From Straminergon stramineum (taxonomy: Eukaryota > Streptophyta > Bryopsida > Hypnales > Calliergonaceae): 64,000 bases of DNA. Below, piece after piece: positions 59,267-64,000 of the stretch. The position numbers and the translations under genes were made by a program. The DNA is taken from the NCBI GenBank assembly GCA_963920665.1, contig OY987269.1:6264501-6328500 (forward strand). Reading direction: 5' to 3'. The notes beneath the pieces are model-generated. The model saw only the letters and a list, made by a program, of their open reading frames with translations. It ran no database searches and was not told the origin of the DNA. The first letter of the stretch is position 1; every line of letters begins with the position of its first letter.

Positions 59267-60532
59267 CCCCTAAAGGCCCATGGCCTTTTGTGGTTTAAAA
59301 CACTAGAAGAAAATTGTGTTGAACTTGTAAAAAACTGAGTTTAACTTGTTAAAAACTATGTTTTACTAGACATAATCTATGTTGTACTCAACAAAAAAGT
59401 GTGGGCTGGATTTTGTTGAGTTCTCTCTTCATAACTCAAAATTCTGCATTTCAGCATTTCAACATAGAATTTAACAAGTGAAACGTAGAATTTTGTGTTA
59501 GAATGCAAAATTTTGGGTTACAAAGGGAGATCTCAACAAAATCTAGCCCACACTTTTCTATTTAGTAAAATGCAGTTTTTGACAAGTTCAACGCAATTTT
59601 CTTCTAGTGAAAACATCATTGCTTTTGATGTGTTATAGGTCTAAATGTCACTTAGGTATATAAATCTCAACCATACAATCTTGTGGTGTAGATATTATAG
59701 ATGATGTGAATCAAATTTGGAGTCATTTGGCCACATAGATTGCAAGATTATAATGCTTTAGTGTTGAAAAAGGATGCTGAAATTTTCCTCAAGAAACACA
59801 TTTGGAGGTGAAATTTGATTTCTAAACCTATTCAAATGAAAAAAAAATTAAGCTACAAAGTGCTTCAAAACCAACATACAAACATATTGGTGAAAGGAAG
59901 TATCATCAAATTGACTCATTTTGCTTGCAAAATGGCTTTGAAATGTCATAAAATAGCAAGAAAAGTTGCGAAAAATACATCAAAAGCTAAACCTCCTTAT
60001 GCTAAAATGCTTCTTAGTCACTCATAACTTCTTGAATTAATATGAAAATTTAACTACACAAACGAAAATAGTATGCACAACTATCCAAACCTAATTATTG
60101 AAAATAGATTTTATATTGTAATCCAAAAATGTCTAGAATTTGAACTTTGAATTGCTCCCAAACATTCAAAAAAATCTTGGATTGACATGAAATTTTTATT
60201 GCAGTAACTAGGCTTTCAAGGGAATCTAATCCAACAAATTTCATTGAAAACACACACATTAAATGAAGTAGATACAAGTCCCCTGAAATTGCAACCATCA
60301 AAATGTAGTTTGGTGAACTTCAGTGGCCCCCATGAACTTCAAATGGCTTTCAAAAAATCAATACATGTTGAATTGATCTAAAATTTTTACGACACAAACT
60401 AGAAGAAAGAGCATAGATTTATCAACAATTTTTTTTTTATCAAATTTAGATGTCCAATGCAAAAGTTACAGTACTTCAAATTGGACTTCCAGACTATGTG
60501 AGGACACTTTTGGTCCCCTCAGGTGCTTAGGG
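59267..60532 (+). mobile_element. TTAA element, family J, copy 2
   Basis: About 1266 bp starting CCCCTAAAGGCCCATGG after TTAA 59263-59266. The right end (TGCTTAGGG) is decayed and lacks an intact TTAA. Matches both arms of 29649-32876 and contains a nested CACTA-like element. Confidence 0.7.
59301..59609. mobile_element. CACTA-like foldback MITE nested in family J element
   Basis: 309 bp with long inverted ends CACTAGAAGAAAATTGTGTT and the complement of CACTAGAAGAAAATTGCGTT, and further inverted segments (AGTGTGGGCTGGATTTTGTT). Flanked by A-runs giving a 3-bp AAA duplication. The corresponding site in 29649-32876 (GGTTAAATACATCATTG) lacks it. Confidence 0.72.
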
Positions 60533-61589
60533 TATGACCAGTTCCAAGTGGTCTCAGTCTTCATTTTCAAGGCAACTTCATGTTGCGCTTCTGATGGTAC
60601 AACCCGAAGCATTATGGACCTCAATGCCAATTGCTTTGGAGGCCATGGAGGATCACCCCCCCTCACTTTTTGCCCCAGCAAAGGATAAATGTAAAAATTG
60701 CCCCCTATTTTGTGCCACATAAATTTTGTATTTCTTCACCCCCTCCTAATTAATTTCAGAGCCTCTGATTGCAAATATGAACACAAAATTTACAAATTTC
60801 ATCATGGGTGGCAAATAAAAAATTTCAGTGTTTTCTCCAGGGGGAAAATATGGGGCAATAAGGGGATCAATCCTCACTGCCCATTGCTCAATAGCACATG
60901 TTCTCCCAAGGATTGAACCCTCGCACTCCTACAACTTTATTTTATTTCATTTCATTACATTCACATGATATCCGACCATACATGGAAAATGATGGATGGA
61001 ACTCGTGTTCATTTATTCCACACATGGGGGCCAGGGGGGCAGTGAGGCACCGAGAATTAATTAAAACCCTGCATGCATGGGACCCCGGCCATGCTCTTCC
61101 CCCTTCAGGACCACAGGGACCACTGGGAAGTTTTCATTTCCATTGAGACCATTCGGAGATCATCAGTGCGTGGAAACATGAATGATACTGTTCCACATAT
61201 TGTCTCGAAACGGGGGTTGCCAACGATGGACCAGAGGGGACCTCCCGAGGCCCATACCTCGCCCGTCATCCTCCGTACGCCAACCTGATTTGCAGTAAGG
61301 TGGGTACACCCAAAAGCACCACAAATTGGTACTGTGTGTAGTTACTATTATTAGGCTGTTCAGAATTTCATATTGTCTTGTTGGCAAGGGAAAGGAGGTT
61401 CCAATGCACCAAAGAACATGCCATTTGGATACAGTATGCAAAAGTTATGGAGGGTCAAAGTTTGTTTCTAAAAGCGTTTCTTCCACATAGGCACATAAAT
61501 TGCTTTGAGAGATGTATAGTCTGAAGATGGCGGTTTAAGGTCTTCCAACATTCAGGAAACTCTTTTGAATCTTAAAGGGCTAAGGCATA
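60533..61589. other. Unassigned, moderately GC-rich
   Basis: Overlapping short frames on both strands (for example 61073-61288 plus, 61163-61441 minus) without recognisable domains. Positions 61374-61455 are related to 59095-59235. Probably decayed transposon or gene sequence. Confidence 0.35.
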
Positions 61590-63182
61590 CGACCCATTTC
61601 CAACCACTTAAGCAATTACACATATATGAAGCACGGGTTTATCGAGTGGGGAAATATCTGTACACATGTATAGAAATAGGGTTTGGAAGGATTCTATAAT
61701 TTTTTTAAATTTTATTTCTCAAAACATAATTTCTGTGAATTTTTTAGCTCAAGATTTTGTTCGACCCATGTTGGTCATATAGGCCTTCCTATTTCTAACC
61801 AAGGGTTGGTTGCAATACTGAGGGTCTTGTAGCCAATCATAATGTGCCACAACTATACTAGGAATTGCGCCATAATAAATTACTTCGCATCAGTACTTGA
61901 ACAAAAAGAAACCAATCTAAGTTACAGGGCAAAAATGGTGTGTGTGTGAGATCAGGAAGGGGTTGGCTACCATAACTTCCTTCAATTTGAAAATTGAACT
62001 AGTTTTTTCTTTTTTTGAAACATATAAGGTAGAAACACCCATTAGTGTCCCTTATACCATTGATGTACCCTAGATATCACTAAATCTGTCCCTAGACTTT
62101 AGTTAATGTGTCCTCCATATGTTTAATTATGATTGGCTAACACATGGGAACGACATATAAGTAATTGTGATTCGTTGACACCTCATTTTCATACAATTGA
62201 GATTTAGGTCCACCTATGTAATGCATTCAGTGGTCTAGGGAGCCAACACTTTGAAAAATTGTAGAAATTACATACAACATCCAAAAAATCTAATTTTTTT
62301 TAATATTTATGATTTCACTTGCTAATACTACAAAAATATAATTTAAAAGAAAAGATGCCTCCAAATATGCTGAATTGCTTATTCTGACGGTTTTGGGTGT
62401 TCCCACCTTAGGCAATTTCCATTGAAAAGGGGAAAGAGTACACAAAACTAGAAGACTACATCCCTTGTGATTTTTTTTTCATTTTCAATTGACAATAATT
62501 AAAAGAAATCAAAACTCCAAATAGGAATTGAATTGTTTTTTCTAGTACAGAGTTCAATTTTTTTTCACTAATTTTTTAATCTCAAAATAGAAATTTTATA
62601 GATTTTTTCGCCGATTTTTTGCCAATGTTTTCAAATTGTACCAATTTTTTTCCCAATTCCACTAGCTAACTTCAAACCAGTCATTGGTTTTTTTACCAAC
62701 CATTGCATGCTTCCAAGTTATTCAGTTTCATGTAACGTATTGGCATATAATTCATATTTTTGAGTATAAAGGAGATCACCCATTTCCGACCAGCCTCCCA
62801 TTATTGTAGTTCAAGCTACTCCGTGTTTGATCAAATGAAGTGTTGATGACAACTCATGCACCACAGGACCCCTAGGGACAACAAAAATGTCCAGGAGGTG
62901 TACATTGAAAGCTTATGATGATCACAAAATGTACATTGAAAGTCTTACATTGATTTCGGAACCATCCTATGGTTGGAAATAGGTTTGCCTACATATTGAG
63001 AATGGGATAAATAGAATCATTTTTCACGAAAAAAAATTGTGATAATTTTGCTTTTAAGGGAAAAAAATTAGGAATTTACGAAATCCTTCTGAAATCTATT
63101 TTTCTTCATAGAGAAATTTTTTGTGAACTTTTCCCATGCCGCATGTAGGCTGAATTGCTTAAGTGATCAAAAATGGGTGATC
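61590..63182. mobile_element. Candidate element with ~230-bp inverted terminal repeats
   Basis: The left arm (61590-61810: ACCCATTTCCAACCACTTAA, GCAATT, then CCTTCCTATTTCTAACCA) matches the reverse complement of 62950-63182 (ACCCATTTTTGATCACTTAA, GCAATT, then CCTATTTCCAACCA). A further partial copy of the end lies near 62770. About 1.6 kb in all; no transposase frame seen. Confidence 0.45.
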
Positions 63183-64000
63183 ATCTTGATATTCAATGGC
63201 ACTTGACTTCCTCAGTGAAGAGTGCTCAACGGTCGGGCTTATAGTTGTATGATGAGACTTTTGTGGAGGTGGTTGTGCCCCCATGTTTTATCCCTAGGGA
63301 AAACACAAGAACCTTTTATTTGTTGCACAATTTATTTATTTTGCAAATTTTGAGTTTATATTTGCAATTAGAGGCCCCTAATTAGCTAAAAGCAACCCCA
63401 CGACAGGGCACCAAGGGCCTAGACACGGCTAGTGGGCGAGCCTGAGCTGAATTCTTGCCCCATAGTAGGCATGCCAAGGCGAAATTAATGGCCAGCCACG
63501 TTGAGATTTGGAGATGTCACTAGGAAATGAAGGGTCTTAAGCATGGCGAGCCAAGTGCTTTGGATGTCCTTCCGACACACTTTTTGAGGTATGAGCCGCC
63601 CGTTTCATTTGTTTCATATTAAATAAAGATTATTCGAGCACCGTGAGTGGACTGAATATTCGGGTCCCTGTGGATCTCCTTCTTGGCATGTTTCTTTTCC
63701 CGTTTCATTGTGGGATAGTAAATGGACACACGTGCCAAATGTATTTGTACACGCGCTAAACCTCCACTTCGCGCCCCTCTCTGGTGCGCCTACCATGGAG
63801 TTGCCCTAAGGGAGGTGTAAACAATAAAATTTTCACGGCTCAAAATAAAGTGACTTTTTTTTTACATCCCCCCTCAATTGGTCCTCCGCAAGAGGCTTGT
63901 CATGCAACTATAAGCTCGACGGTGCAGCAAGACGTTTCATAACATTGTTAAACCAGCAAATTGGCTCCCCCTAGGTGGAGGTATTATTCTTCCCTATATA
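63183..64000. other. Unassigned end of window
   Basis: Moderately GC-rich with no recognised domain. The minus frame 63614-63796 has no family match that I can recall. Confidence 0.35.

Noticed and set aside
60905..60935. B-box-like GGTTCAATCC on the minus strand (tRNA or SINE)
   Set aside because: No A box at the proper distance, no cloverleaf and no A-tail or target duplication.

Overview
The window is nuclear DNA of a photosynthetic eukaryote, most likely from the green (streptophyte) lineage. The evidence is a SEC11 signal-peptidase gene of plant type with eight exons, a chloroplast-type DUF3067 gene with a transit-peptide-like first exon, a decayed retrocopy of a plant-like PRP2 splicing helicase, Arabidopsis-type TTTAGGG-like motifs, and mostly GT-AG introns. 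Gene density is low (five intact genes and one recognisable pseudogene in 64 kb). The rest is AT-rich and built largely from small non-autonomous transposable elements. I cannot name the species; a charophyte alga or bryophyte would fit.

1-17.5 kb: a tandem segmental duplication, about 2.7 units of roughly 6-7 kb. Each unit carries one complete gene on the minus strand for a bacterial-type taurine dioxygenase (TauD), split into three coding exons at identical positions. Each also has a probable 5'UTR intron and, directly behind the stop codon, an array of ~75-bp units containing TTAGGGTTT. The units differ by precise insertions: a tRNA-derived SINE and several elements flanked by TTAA. The other units supply the empty sites. 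TauD closely resembles the enterobacterial enzyme, so a horizontally acquired, intron-bearing, triplicated bacterial gene is the main biological point of the window.

17.5-24.5 kb: two abutting TTAA elements, then the DUF3067 gene (minus strand, five exons, one GC-AG intron) with a field of ~270-bp degenerate repeats upstream, then the PRP2-like pseudogene.

24.5-52.2 kb: no intact gene recognised. The stretch holds families of TTAA-flanked elements (termini CCCCTAAA...TTTAGGGG or GGTAAAACA...), a family with 4-bp target duplications, foldback elements, a 106-bp satellite and two G-poor strand-asymmetric tracts.

52.2-55.6 kb: the complete SEC11 gene (plus strand, 180 aa), whose first intron also contains degenerate tandem repeats. 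55.6-64 kb: more elements (a Stowaway-like MITE, a CACTA-like MITE nested in a TTAA element, a long-inverted-repeat candidate) and unassigned sequence.

The genes do not form a pathway. TauD would release sulfite from taurine, SEC11 cleaves ER signal peptides, and the DUF3067 protein is probably plastidial.
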